Source: Rhizophlyctis rosea (taxonomy: Eukaryota; Chytridiomycota; Chytridiomycetes; Rhizophlyctidales; Rhizophlyctidaceae). Taken from it: a stretch of DNA of 64,000 nucleotides. The stretch's first letter is position 1, and every line of letters starts with the position of its first letter. The translations under genes were made by a program, and so were the position numbers. A model generated the notes under the pieces. It was given only the letters and a program-made list of their open reading frames with translations, had not been told where the DNA came from and made no database searches. The stretch spans positions 124,001-188,000 of the forward strand of contig JADGJC010000028.1 in the NCBI GenBank assembly GCA_027596075.1, read 5' to 3'. Shown piece by piece: positions 47,111-58,016 of this stretch.

Positions 47111-48188
47111 TTAGGGTTTGGGAATTCGCAGAGTCTTGCTGATCATGAGGGTTCCGCTGATAGCGTAGACCACGGATAAGGGCTGTATAAAATGTTTAGC
47201 TGAACATGCAAAATAAGAAGGATGGAGTGTAATTGCAGACGTACGTGGAAGGTCCATCCGAGCAGAATGTATTTCCCTCCCGGTAGCTGTGACGTTGCCG
47301 ATTTAGATGCTGTGTTCTGCTGGACTGAAAGACCAAGTGGGCTTACCAGATCGTCGCCAATTTGCCCTGTGTAAACATAGTACACCAGCCCAAGGACTAT
47401 TGCGCACTGTTAAGAGCGAGATGGTCAGTATGACAGCGGCTCAAAGAGACATCAATTCACATACCGATGTGGGTATAGGGGTTCCCTCGAAGAATGTCAC
47501 TTTCTTCTTCTCCTTGTCCGTGTTTGCTTCCGCGGTGACATTGTACCGCGCCAGACGCGACACTCCACAATTGACAAAATACAGCAGGAGGACCACATCG
47601 TACAACCCTTGAAGTCCGACCGCGAACCTATTGACAAGGAGAAGTAAGATGGGTTCGTTCGCGCGCATATCGAAAGGCAGCGCCCACTACATACCCAATG
47701 ACTGCAGGGGCAACACCAAAACTGATGATGTCAGATAAAGAGTCCAGTTCCCTTCCCAAAGCCGAGTCAGTTTTGAAGAATCTGGCGACTCTCCTGTGTG
47801 GTTTTCACAGTCATTACGTCAGTCAAAAGACTTCAAGATAAAGACTTTCGCAAGGCGAAACTTATATCTTTGAACCCTACCCGTCCATCGCATCGAAGAA
47901 GAACGCGAGCGGTACCAAGAAGATCGCTAGATAAATAAAGCGGACATCTCCAGTAGTGACAAATTTAAGAGAGCAGAAGATTGATGAGCTGCCGGAACTG
48001 TCAAATTCATGGCTAAAAATCAGTCGTCTGGCGAGCTATTTTCATATTATACATAATTCGCAGGGTTTTATCACATACGCGCTGTTGCAAAGAGTGATGA
48101 GGTCTGCAGGAGTAAATTCCCGAATCATGGAAAAGTGGTTGGGTGCAACCTTTCCGCGCTTCTTCGCTGCCGGTGTTCGTGTAGACAT
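47111..48188 (-). CDS. CHO1: CDP-diacylglycerol-serine O-phosphatidyltransferase (PS synthase)
   Basis: Makes phosphatidylserine from CDP-DAG and serine in the ER membrane. Exon 1 begins MSTRTPAAKKRGKVAPNHF at 48188 and contains REFTPADLITLCN. The CDP-alcohol phosphatidyltransferase signature D-G-x2-A-R-x8-G-x3-D-x3-D is complete across an intron: FDAMDG, then RVARFFKTDSALGRELDSLSD. Next are IISFGVAPAVIGFAVGLQGL, then CGVSRLARYNV and VTFFEGTPIPTS, both typical of fungal Cho1. Six or more hydrophobic segments. The final exon gives SGTLMISKTLRIPKP. About seven exons with short introns. Convergent with the NIP45-like gene and divergent from the phosphorylase gene. Confidence 0.92.
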
Positions 48189-48590
48189 CGTGAGTGTTAT
48201 TGAGGTAAGGAAATGTGAGGAAAGCTGAGATGAGCAATTTGCGATAAATAGCAGAGCGGGTGGGATGGACAAGACTCAGAGATGACATCAGGCCTCCGGC
48301 CGCCAATCTTGGGCGGTGCAGTCGCGTTTTGGGGCCGGCCCGACTCGGGCCAAACTTGAAACACCTTCAGTGCCGGCACGTGTTTCACAAGCCACAGAAC
48401 CCAATTTTCGCGTTCTGCAAGGGTCCCCGTTCCCATCTTCTCTCATACATCTTTCACCCCACTTTACCCAGCATTTCCCCTCCCACGCGAAACTCTCATA
48501 AGAACTTACCTAACTCCGAGCACTCAATTGACCACTAGAACCTCACTAGTAGAAGAAACACCCTTGTTCCGCACCCTATTCATTGGAACT
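48189..48590. other. Divergent intergenic region
   Basis: 402 bases between CHO1 (-) and the uridine-phosphorylase-like gene (+). Contains GC-rich TTGGGGCCGGCCCGAC-like sequence at about 48328. No gene seen; presumed promoters. Confidence 0.4.
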
Positions 48591-49845
48591 ATGGCCGCAC
48601 CCCCACGCGAACCTACTGTTATTCCCCACCTCGCACCAACAGAGCTCCCACCCCCACCCACCACCGTCAACCCACACGCCTTTACGAACGCCAACTTTCC
48701 AACTGACCACGATGGTCGAACATATCACGTAGGAACAAAAAGAGGGGATGGTATGCACGATCCAATACCTCCATATCGAGTCGATCATTCTAACCATCCT
48801 CTCCCGTTGCGTCGATGCATTTAGTCACAAATAGAATAATCACCGTTGGGGATCCAGCCCGTTTACGTGTTCTGGTTTCTATGCTCGATGACAACGGCAT
48901 GGATGCGCATGCTATTGTCAGCAAACGGGGATTCACTACCGTAACAGGGAAATTTGAGGGCACCGACGTATCAATAGTAGCAATTGGAATGGTAGGTCGG
49001 CCGATCCGTTTCCTATTTTCCGGTAATTGATCTTCAACCAGAATACTCCAGGGTTTCCCTATGATGGATATGCTGGTCCGCGAACTCAGAGCGACCACTG
49101 ACGGACCACTGTTGATCGCGCGGTTTGGGTCTTGTGGTGGGGTGGGTCAGAAGGCGGAAGTGGGGAGCGTTGTTGTGGCACGAGAAGGCGCCGTGATGGT
49201 CCAGAGGAATTGGGACTTTTTTGCACCGCACTATGGGAATAAAGTAGGATTGGCGGAAGATGAGGCACATGCAGAAAAGGCAGCATGGGAGACGAATGAC
49301 GCGCCGTACCGAATATCCAAGATCTGCCCAGCAGATCGAGACTTGTCAGAAGCGGTATGTGATTCAAGTTTTGTCGGCACTTTTCTCGTTGAATGACATT
49401 CCACTGTGATCATCAGCTGCTTGAACGTCTACGATATCATCTTGGCGAGACACGTGTGCATTCTGGCCTGAATGCAACGGCAGATAGCTTTTATTCGTCA
49501 CAGGGTCGAACAGATCCTGCATTCCACGATGCCAACCGAACCCTATTAGCCCGTCTTCCGATCATGGTTCCTCAAATTGAAAGTCTTGAGATGGAAACAT
49601 ACGCGCTACTGCATATGGCTGCATGTGCGCGACATCCAAATTCGATTCCTTCCGTTACTGGCCAAGCTCCAGTAACGAATGATGGGGAGGGTGTTCTACG
49701 TGTTAGAAGCATACGCGCATCAGCGTGTGCTATGGTTTTTGCCGACCGTAAGGGCAACGCATTCATAGACCCACTGGACGTAGTTCGGTTAGAAAGGTCG
49801 GCTGGACGTGCTGTGCTGGAGGCCGTAACATCGTGCCCTCTGTAA
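48591..49845 (+). CDS. Uridine/purine nucleoside phosphorylase-like enzyme
   Basis: PNP_UDP_1-fold phosphorylase expected to split nucleosides with phosphate in the cytosol for pyrimidine or purine salvage. Exon 1 starts MAAPPREPTVIPHLAP at 48591. After an intron (GTATGC...CATTTAG) comes VTNRIITVGDPARLRVL, the phosphate-binding GDPxR motif. The next exons give FPMMDMLVRELRA, LIARFGSCGGVG and SVVVAREGAVM. The catalytic and specificity region reads PQIESLEMETYALLHMA, whose EMExxALL is the UPase-type substrate signature. It then reads SACAMVFADRKGNAF and ends VLEAVTSCPL. About 340 residues in four exons. The first 40 residues are an extension without similarity. Preference for uridine is suggested, not proven. 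Confidence 0.85.
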
Positions 49846-50111
49846 ACATGGCCTTTGTCAGTACTATTAACCCATGGACGGTTGTGCGTGGTCTTGACTG
49901 ATATAGAACAGGATGGAGGCCATCATTGTGACCTCAACATGGCCCAATAAAGATACATTTACAATATGTACATGGCAAGACTGACTACCTGCCTCCGCAA
50001 ACCCTTTGGGGCACCTTGCGGAGCTTGAAATTTGTAATCACAAACCCTATTTGCATTCACCGCCAATTCCCGAAAACTCAACAAACCGATCTATCCAAAA
50101 GCCGCATCATA

Positions 50112-50459
50112 TCACCGAGTGCCTTCCTGTCCACCTGTCTGGCCCTCCCAGCTGAACAAGCTGGTGAACCAGACGATGGCGTAGAGCAGCAGACCAAACT
50201 TCAACACTGTCCATGCCGTCCTGACCGCTCCCCTCAGCATTCCCACCAACGCTCCGATGACGAAGTAGGTAACGACGCACGCGATGAGTGTTGCGACGAT
50301 TGGGTGGACGTCGAGACGGGGGATGAGACGCAGGAGTTTTGTAATTCCGTTTGGGAGGTGGGTGTAGAGGAGGGAGGTGATGCGGGTTGTCAGGTTGTAA
50401 ACTTGTGCAACGGATTGGAAGAGGGCGTCTGTGGATGAGGTGGTGGTGTCTGCGGGCAT
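50112..50459 (-). CDS. Small membrane protein, Apq12-like
   Basis: Single exon of 115 residues starting MPADTTTSSTDALFQ. A short amphipathic part (ITSLLYTHLPNGITKLL) precedes two hydrophobic segments, VATLIACVVTYFVIGALVGM (about 54-73) and LKFGLLLYAIVWFTSLF (about 86-102), joined by LRGAVRTAWTV with basic residues. The layout (short N-terminus, HP motif before helix 1, two helices with a basic connector) fits the Apq12/nuclear pore assembly family of the nuclear envelope-ER membrane, but similarity is weak and rests on topology. Ends EGTR at 50112. Convergent with the phosphorylase gene. Confidence 0.5.
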   Translation of the reverse strand: MPADTTTSSTDALFQSVAQVYNLTTRITSLLYTHLPNGITKLLRLIPRLDVHPIVATLIACVVTYFVIGALVGMLRGAVRTAWTVLKFGLLLYAIVWFTSLFSWEGQTGGQEGTR

Positions 50460-50973
50460 TGTTTGTGTCAGGGGTGAGTTGCTGGTAGAGTGAGTTTCGG
50501 TGTTCTCGTACGTTCTGCTCAGAGTTGTTTTGTGAGTTGAATCGAGATGGCGAGTATTCGCATGACAGCTGTGTGGAACCAGGAAAAGGGGTTTGCCAAC
50601 CAACTTGTCCGAAACGCGCAGCAAGTGTGGCGTGGATGGTGGGTGGCAAAGCATTTGCAGATTCACAGCTGAGCAGGGTGCCAAGCCAGGGTCCTTGTGG
50701 GAAAGTGGGGTCAATGAAACACGTCCGTCCGTCCATCAGTCCACGAAACATTTCATTTCAACAGATCACCAAATACCATGCCTGATGATGCAATGACGCT
50801 AATCAATCAATCAAGACATTCCATAATCAACACGATTATGTGCCACGAGACCAAACTCCATGAGCAGTCTCCAAAACCCGAAAAAGTATATAAGATCCCC
50901 CACCCCCACCACGGTTTCCTCTCACTCCAAAACGCACAACTTTCCCACGCCCCTCACATCCTGAGACCTCACG
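50460..50973. other. Intergenic region upstream of the hairpin array
   Basis: No gene recognised. It holds the upstream region of the Apq12-like gene (-) and, on the plus strand, a TATA-like sequence at 50886-50893 described separately. Confidence 0.4.
50886..50893 (+). promoter_or_regulatory. TATA-like box upstream of the hairpin array
   Basis: GTATATAAG on the plus strand followed by a C-rich, low-G leader, about 85 bases before the first array unit. No coding start follows that would explain it, so it may drive a non-coding transcript through the array. Sequence-only call. Confidence 0.35.
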
Positions 50974-51635
50974 CCGTTTACAGTCGCAGGCTATCCTCGC
51001 CATATTCATCCATCCATTGTCATACAGTGCCATGATTCTGGCCGGCAGTCTGACCTGTAAACTCGCGTTTCCGTCTCATACCGTTCTTTCCCACGATACT
51101 TTTCATCTTCATTGCGCCGTTTACAGTCCCAGGCATCCCCGCTTTCCACTCACTTAGTGACTTGATAGTCTCACAAGTGGAAAACCCGAGGCCGGACCCT
51201 GTGAACAGTGCTTTCTTCTTTTCTTTTTTTGTATTTTCATCTCCAAGATGTGGCCCAAGTTTTTCCCATCCGCATTTTATATCGCCCACCGTTTACAGTA
51301 GCAGGCATTCCCCTCGTTGCGCTCATCCATTCTTTGGTTGATTGCCAACGTGTAGAGGCCTGACTCTTGTAAACTGTGTTCATTTTTCCATTCACTTCTC
51401 CTTTCAAACCAAGCTCTTTCCCCACCGTTTACAGTCGCAGGCATTCCCCGCTGTCCCTTCCAGTGATGTATGATCACCGATGGGAACCGCTGAGGCCTCG
51501 CCTTGTAAACTGTGATTCTTTTCTTTTCTTGTGCTTTTGCCGTTTACAGTAGCAGGCATTCTTCATTCTCCGATCCTCTTTTGATGCATATATCATCACG
51601 GATAAGGAAATGCTGAGGCCTGACATTGTAAACAG
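50974..51635. repeat. Array of five ~90-bp inverted-repeat (hairpin) units
   Basis: Units at 50974-51062, 51117-51208, 51289-51376, 51425-51512 and 51540-51635. Each begins CCGTTTACAGT(C/A)GCAGGC or a close variant and ends near GCCTGAC.TTGTAAACTG. The ends pair: GTTTACA with TGTAAAC, and in most units CAGGC with GCCTG. The interiors differ in sequence but also self-pair: TTTCCACT/AGTGGAAA plus GACT-TGAT-AGTC in unit 2, TTGG/CCAA in unit 3, TTCCC/GGGAA plus GTGAT/ATCAC in unit 4, and TGATG/CATCA plus ATCC/GGAT in unit 5. Spacers are rich in T and C on the plus strand. Start-to-start spacing is 143, 172, 136 and 115. No consistent open frame spans the units on either strand, and no flanking gene uses them. 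Confidence 0.85.
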
Positions 51636-51991
51636 CAATTCGCTTTTGATTCTCTTTACATCCTGACATGGGTGCGATATATATCATTCCAAATTAATGT
51701 TGTGAAAGCTTCTAGCAGAACTTTACGCCCCACCCTGTAATCACAGGTGAACAAGGCTGGGCATCTATGAGGGTCAGAATGGTATGATAACGTCCGTGTT
51801 CGTTACACGACAATATCCAAAAGTTGAACACACAGATCTTGTTTGGAAAAGAAACTTGCCATGGACCTCCTCTATATACAATAACTTGTGCAACACCAAT
51901 GACCAAAAAACCATACAACCACCCAACCTACATCATGGTACCTAACAACATCCATACACATCCCAATGTACACACAACCAACAAACAACCC
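51636..51991. other. Spacer between the hairpin array and the phospholipase 3' end
   Basis: 356 bases with no gene recognised. AT-rich near 51680-51710 (GATATATATCATTCC). It probably contains the 3' UTR of the minus-strand phospholipase gene. Confidence 0.4.
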
Positions 51992-54743
51992 TCAACGTCC
52001 ACCACCCCCCACCCTCGCCGCCCTCTTCCTCTCCCAAACCCCCCTAACAACCCTCCTAACATTCTCAACCTCCTGATGGAAATTCAACCTCGCACTCTCC
52101 GCCAACCCTTTACTTTCCCAATCCTTCCACTCCAACTTCGAAAAGCCCACATCGCTCGGCCCGAACAACATCTGCTCGCTCACCGTTCCGTTTCGCAAAT
52201 TCGGCATATATATGAGCTCCATCTCCCTGCGGAGGTTCGGTTCACCGTGTGTGCCTTCGCCTCTGGGATCCACGGGCTCGGCGTGGAAGGTTTGGCAATA
52301 TCTGTCGGAGAAGAATTCGCGGATGTGGGAGGAGGGCCACTGCCGTGTCGGGAGTTCTTCGGGTTTTTGTTCTTGGGGTTGGGGTGGTGGGGCGTTGGAT
52401 AGTTGGGCAATGGTATTGCTGGCGGCACCCATGGTGGTGTCACTGGGGTTGGGAGAAGGCTTTTCGTGGGTAGCGCCAGGGAATTGAGGGTTGACCGCCG
52501 CGTCGGGCGGTGGACGTCGACCGGTCGCAGGTTCCGGAGATGTGCGGGTCAGCTTGACGTTGAGGCGTTTGGAAAAGGCAGCAAAGTCCGGAGGGATGCT
52601 ATAAACCGGAAATGCTCAGTAAGACATACTTCCAACTTACAATTATGAAATCATCAACTTACACATCGCGCTCCACATCGGTACTTGAATCCAACACAAA
52701 GACAATATCCACATCCCGTCCTTCTCTTGTGAAGGCATAGAAGGGCTGGTTGTTATCAACACCTGCAGATTGCCATGGTGATAACAAGTGAGTACACGGA
52801 AAGGCAAGCGGGTGTAGTACGATGGTTGAATCGTCACTCTTACCCGCATCAATCCACTGAATGCGCTTCGAATTCCATATTCCAGGCTTCTTGACCTCCT
52901 GCCCCTTGACAGGGTCATAAAGCGGATTCCAGTTGAACGATGAGTGAATGAAATGTCTAGCCATGATGTTTTTGATGAAGTCCGATGCGTTTGGTGCCAT
53001 TAGCTATATTGTGTTGATTACTATGTTTGTATGACGGAGGGGCATACTTCACACTTGGCACTGACCATGTTCGTGAGTGATTTTACGCTGTCTGTCAGGG
53101 TACTCTTAGCACCTCCTTGCAATGTGTTCACAGTGGCAAGAGCTTTGGAGAACGGCAAACACATAGCGCTTGCCGTCAATCTGTTACCGACCAACTCGCA
53201 TCAGACACCATTGAAATATGCTCCAGCAATTCAAACGAGATCGAAAAATACCCAAAAATAGTCGAAAAGTTAATCTCAGGCACCTTATCAATACTATTCC
53301 CACTAACAAATCGCCTCCCAAACGACCAAGTAGGGAACCAAACCCTCAACTCCTCACTCCCAATCTGAAATGGCGAGAATTCAAACCACTGCCACCAGGC
53401 TTCCTCATTCTCCACTTCCGCCATCTTCTCATCCATTTCCGTTTCCTCGTTTGCCTGATCAAACTCATCCTGGATCTGCTCCAGCTTCTTGCCAGTCTTC
53501 TTCTCGTATTCCTCCAAAGACATCTTTGCAGTCTCCTCATCAAATTCGCGATCCTTCCAGGGCCTTGCGTGCCGGACGGCGGTGTAGATTGGAAGAGGAT
53601 GCTGACCGCCGGCAAAGTAACGGGGTATCTGGGCGGTGAATTTGAAGTCCTCCGGGCGAAACTCGCGGTCATGGGGATGGTGGAAGAAGTGGGCAGCAAG
53701 GATGGCGCCGTACAGGTCTACGATGCCTCGTGGGAGGCCGCAAAAGTACTTTTGCATGAGTCCGCCAAAGATGAGATAGATGCGGGTAGGGTCTTGGGAG
53801 ATGATTTCGTCGACGTGGTTCAGGTCAAAGGGGTGCTTGCGGCATACTTGGACGAAATGGTTTACTAAGGCAGTTGGGGACCCTTCTGCTGCTGTGTATA
53901 GGTTTCCGAGGGTCCAACACGCTCCACTGACACCTGGTTTGATCAATTGTGTTAACACATCTCAATCCTGTGCTAATGTGAGGGCAATATTCTGTTGACT
54001 TACCAGATATGTACATCATGCAGTCCCAGAAACCGAGCTCCTCCATCGCCTGGAAGAACCCAGCAGTTGCGATCATGGCCTTGAACCCACCACCACTGCC
54101 CCCAGCTCCAATAATAGGAATGTCACGGACATCAACCTCCTCCATTGACACCCCAATAAACTTTGCAAAGGATGCGCGCATCGATTCCAGCCGTTCCATT
54201 TTGAACTTTTGCTCCTCGGCCGTGATCATATTTTCCCGGCTGTGATATAATAATTCTTATGGTTGAATATGGAGTACGTGGAACTCTTTTTGTCAAGAAA
54301 GGTTACCTGATTGCTGCATCACGAAGAATTTCTGGATTTTTCTTGTTATCTTTCATGTCAGCTTCGACTACATCATCCAGCTTTGTGAAGTGCTCGATGT
54401 GTTCAATAGTCGAACCTTTCACCGACTGTTTGACTAAGGCTTTGACGCCCTTGTACCCGCTTTTCGCATGTTGGTACAGGGAACCCAAAAAGTTCGAGTC
54501 TTTAGACTCGGAGTCCTTAGATTTTGGCTGCTGGGAAGCACTGGAAATGCCTGGCCCAAGAGGTGACGGGTCAACAGGGAAGGCGAGGCGCTCTGGACGC
54601 GCATCTCTGGGGAGGGGCACGTGAGGATCTTGCATCGTGGTTGGGATTGGTGGAGGTGGAGGTGTCTCTCTATCGAGAGAAAGAGAGGCCAAAATGTTGC
54701 GAAGCGTATCCTCGCGAGATGCTTGCTGCCTTGAACCCATCAT
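51992..54743 (-). CDS. cPLA2/lysophospholipase-type phospholipase
   Basis: Predicted cytosolic phospholipase A2/lysophospholipase-B fold enzyme hydrolysing glycerophospholipid acyl esters. ATG 54743 opens a disordered Pro/Ser-rich leader (MMGSRQQASREDT). The catalytic domain starts with IIGAGGSGGGFKAM, the oxyanion-hole GxGGGxxAM motif. The nucleophile Ser sits in GVSGACWTLGNLY, where most relatives have GxSGS, so the residue after SG is Ala here. The catalytic Asp lies in IVFVLDSSTDVE. Other conserved stretches are DLYGAILAAHFFHH and FEFSPFQIGSEE, the latter preceded by an acidic, Glu-rich linker. The C-terminal 200 residues are Pro-rich and then helical, ending RAARVGGGGR at 51992. About eight exons, near 800 residues. 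No signal peptide, unlike secreted fungal phospholipase B. Confidence 0.85.
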
Positions 54744-55712
54744 CGTTGGCAGCCTGACGCGAGTGGTGACGTTTATTTGTTGTGGCTTGGCGATACCGGT
54801 ACCCAGCGACCAAAGTTGGAGCAGCGTCGATGGCGTCTTCTATGGATGCTTGACCACTGAGTGTGTTTACAACCTTTCACCGCGTACAATCCAAGCCGAG
54901 CGGTTGCAGTTGACAGACCCGTGCTGGTTACCACCGCTGACTGTTGATTTGTTGAGTTGTTGAAAGGCCGTCGGTTACAGGGTCGCTTACAAGCCGATGT
55001 CGACCAAGGGCTCTGAGCAGACAATGGTTTCCCCCTAAGAATTGAGATGAACTCTCTGAAGAGAACTCTGCCGTCCAGCGGTCCTCCATCGCAGTGATGC
55101 CTTTACAGAATTTGGATTTGTGTAGAGTTTGGGCGGCGAGGCGCACGAGTCAAGAAGGAAGAAGATGAGTGGACGATGCTCTTCCTGCGATGGCGCCGTC
55201 TTTGGGTCACCGTGCCTGCACGATAGGATGGCTGTCCCTCCAACCAATGAATAGAACTTTCGACTATGGAAGCGAGAACAAACGGCACTTCTGCTGTATA
55301 AGGGCATATTGTCAGTCAGCCATCCACGTTCTGGGCTCCGATGCATTCCAGCAGTGCGGCGCGTCAAATGGCCGGCCCAAACTCGGTCAAAGCAAACGCG
55401 TTGTGCTGCGCACTTGTCAAGCCACTTCCTGTAACCAGGGGCCCCTGGCCAGTCTGGCCATGCAATGTGACGTAAATGTACACGGCGTGACAGCCTGAGA
55501 CTGTTCTGACCAGCCAAACAAAGGAGCAACAGCACTGCATTTCTGGCCTCGCACGGTGTAGGAAGGGTTTTTGCTAAGCTTGCCTTTGCCTTTCAAAAAC
55601 TTCCAACACCATATATAATAGGCACACTTACCCTAACTTCTGTCCGCACATCTGCCTCGACTTCGTTACGTCCTTTCCACCTTCCCGCGACTTCTTCCTC
55701 TCTTCATTCAAA
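54744..55712. other. Divergent intergenic region
   Basis: Nearly 1 kb between the phospholipase (-) and glutamate decarboxylase (+). A 166-codon minus-strand open stretch (55035-55535) lacks any family signature and I do not call it. The part next to 55713 contains a TATA-like box. Confidence 0.4.
55611..55620 (+). promoter_or_regulatory. TATA box of the glutamate decarboxylase gene
   Basis: CATATATAAT about 95 bases upstream of the ATG at 55713, followed by a C/T-rich leader with CATCTGCC and CTTCC blocks as is common before fungal start codons. Position fits a TATA box with a leader of about 60 bases. Confidence 0.5.
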
Positions 55713-57808
55713 ATGGTCCTTCTGCAACAAACTGGTCCCGCACCTGCAAACGATGACTTCAAGGAGCCGACTGCCGAGATCTACACCAGCGCAATCTTTG
55801 GTTCCAAATATGGGTACGTTGTTTCCACCGCATAGACCGTCGAGACCTTCGCTGACGAAAATCACAGACGCGAGTGCATACCTCGCCATCGGTTGCCAGA
55901 GGTAAGAGGGTGATATTAGGAAAACTTTCGAAACCTCTTTTTTCATACCTTGTCTAATTACACGTTTTTAGAACGATATGCCTGCAGGTGAGGTAGATCT
56001 GATGCCCAGGAACTGCGTGCAAAGCCTGACGTGGTTGCTTTCTGATAGGTGCTGCCTACCAATTCATCAAGGACGAACTTGCGGTAAATCATCTTGCTAA
56101 CAATCTCACGAATTCCATAAACTAATCTAAACCCCTAGCTCGACGGTAATCCCGTTTTGAACTTGGCCTCCTTCGTGACCACCTACATGGAACCTGAAGC
56201 CGAGAAGTTGATTAACGACAACGTTGGGAAAAACTTCATTGGTGCGCCCCGCTGTATCACTCATTTGCAATTGCACACACTGAGGAAATAATTGCAGATG
56301 CGGAAGAGTATCCTATGAGCGCGGAGCTCCAGAACCGTTGCGTAAACATGATCGCAAGTGAGTTTTGCGTCCACGCTTCGATGCCCGCATTGAAGTACTG
56401 AGTTTTCCTGTGTTTGTAGACTTATTCCATGCGCCAACCCAAAACGAAACGGACAACGCCATCGGAGTTTCAACCGTTGGCTCTTCGGAAGCTATCATCC
56501 TCTCCGTTCTCGCGATGAAGCGCCGTTGGCAGCACAAGCGCAGGGCCGAGGAGAAACCGACTGACAAGCCTAATATCGTGATGGGCGCGAACGTGCAAGT
56601 CTGTTGGGAAAAGGCCGCCCGTTATTTGGAAGTCGATGCCCGCTATGTTCCCTGCGATGATGAAAACTTGTACTTGAACCCTGACAGGTAGGATCAGAAA
56701 CTTATGCGTTCGCTGCACCGGCTCATCAAACTGCATCAGGGCCATCAAGCTGGTCGACGAGAACACGATTGGTGTTGTGACGATTTTGGGCTCTACGGTA
56801 TGTCAATTAGAGCATTTCACTATTGCATGATCTTCAACAAATTGTGCACAGTACACTGGTCATTACGAAGACTCGAAACGCATGAACGATTTGCTTCTTC
56901 AGTTGAAGGACGAGAAAGGACTTGATGTGCCCATGCACGTCGACGCTGCTTCTGGTGGTTTCGTCGCTCCCTTCGTGGCCCCAGAATTGGAATGGGACTT
57001 CCGTCTCCCTACTGTCGTCAGCATCAACGCATCCGGCCACAAGTACGGGCTCGTTTATCCTGGCGTCGGTTGGGCTGTGTGGAGGGGTGCCGAATAGTGA
57101 GTTGCAAAATCAAGATCCTTTCAACCATTCCGGAATCTGATCATGGATCCTGCAGTCTCCCTGACGACCTCGTCTTTCACGTCAACTACCTCGGCGCCGA
57201 CCAAGCCTCCTTCACCCTCAACTTCAGCAAGGGCGCCTCCCACGTGATTGCGCAATACTACATGTTCATCCGCCTCGGGTTCAACGGCTACAAAAGCATC
57301 ATGTCCAACCTTTACGCCAATGCCACGTATCTCGCCGCTGCCTTGGAAAACACTGGCGAATTCCAAATTCTGTCTTCTTGTGACCCCGAGAAGGGCCTTC
57401 CCGTAGTCGCATTCAAGTTGGTCAAGCACCACCACTTCGACGAGTTTGACGTCTCCCGCAGCTTGAGGGAGCGTCAGTGGATTGTGCCTGCTTACACCAT
57501 GGCGGTAAGATTGTGGATGTTGTGGACCAGGCCAGTTCATGGCTCAATGCAACGTCGTTCTAATATGATGTCTGTAGGAGAACGCCCAACACATCAAACT
57601 TCTCCGCATCGTCCTCCGCGAAGGCTTCACCCGAAACAAGTGTGATCTGCTCGTGAACGACATCAAGTACGCCTTAAAGCAGCTGATCACTCTCGACGAA
57701 AAGTCTATGCGCGTGCACAGGCAAGCGAAACAGAACTGGAAGATTCTGCTCAACCAACTGCCCAACACCAAGAAGGATAAAAAGAACGCCACTGGTGCTA
57801 TTTGCTAG
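55713..57808 (+). CDS. GAD1: Glutamate decarboxylase (PLP-dependent)
   Basis: Converts glutamate to GABA and CO2 in the cytosol; feeds the GABA shunt and acid/oxidative stress tolerance. About eleven short exons. ATG 55713 starts [16 protein letters not shown]. Recognised blocks in order: [18 protein letters not shown], then [39 protein letters not shown] with [46 protein letters not shown] with YTGHYED, the PLP region [13 protein letters not shown], and the Schiff-base Lys in [17 protein letters not shown]. It then reads [26 protein letters not shown] and [10 protein letters not shown]. The C-terminal exon gives [12 protein letters not shown] and ends KNATGAIC. Length near 510 residues fits fungal GAD. 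No plant-type calmodulin-binding tail is visible. Confidence 0.93.
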
Positions 57809-58016
57809 GCGGCAGGATGCGTGGGGTCGCTGATCGATCTGTAGGATAGTCGTCGATGTTCACATTTTCTTTGCAGGTAGATCTACGTAGTCGTCCTTTC
57901 TGTAGGAAGAGATCGAGTTAGCCAAGCTTTGCGATTACTGCGATGTTTTGTTTTCCAATATATCCAAATTTTGATACCGGATGCTATCTATTACGTGTTG
58001 CTTGTTATTGTACAGA

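Noticed and set aside
51020..51477. Minus-strand open frames through the hairpin array (containing GMPATVNGG-like repeats)
   Set aside because: Different units are open in different frames, and units 1, 2 and 5 have stops in one or the other. Chance openness over 23-25 codons is high, so coding is not supported.
50974..51635. CRISPR array
   Set aside because: Units are about 90 bp with inverted ends, variable spacing and no constant short direct repeat; the context is a eukaryotic genome.
55035..55535. 166-codon open frame on the minus strand upstream of glutamate decarboxylase
   Set aside because: No family signature, odd composition (many Arg, Cys, Trp) and it lies in a divergent promoter region.
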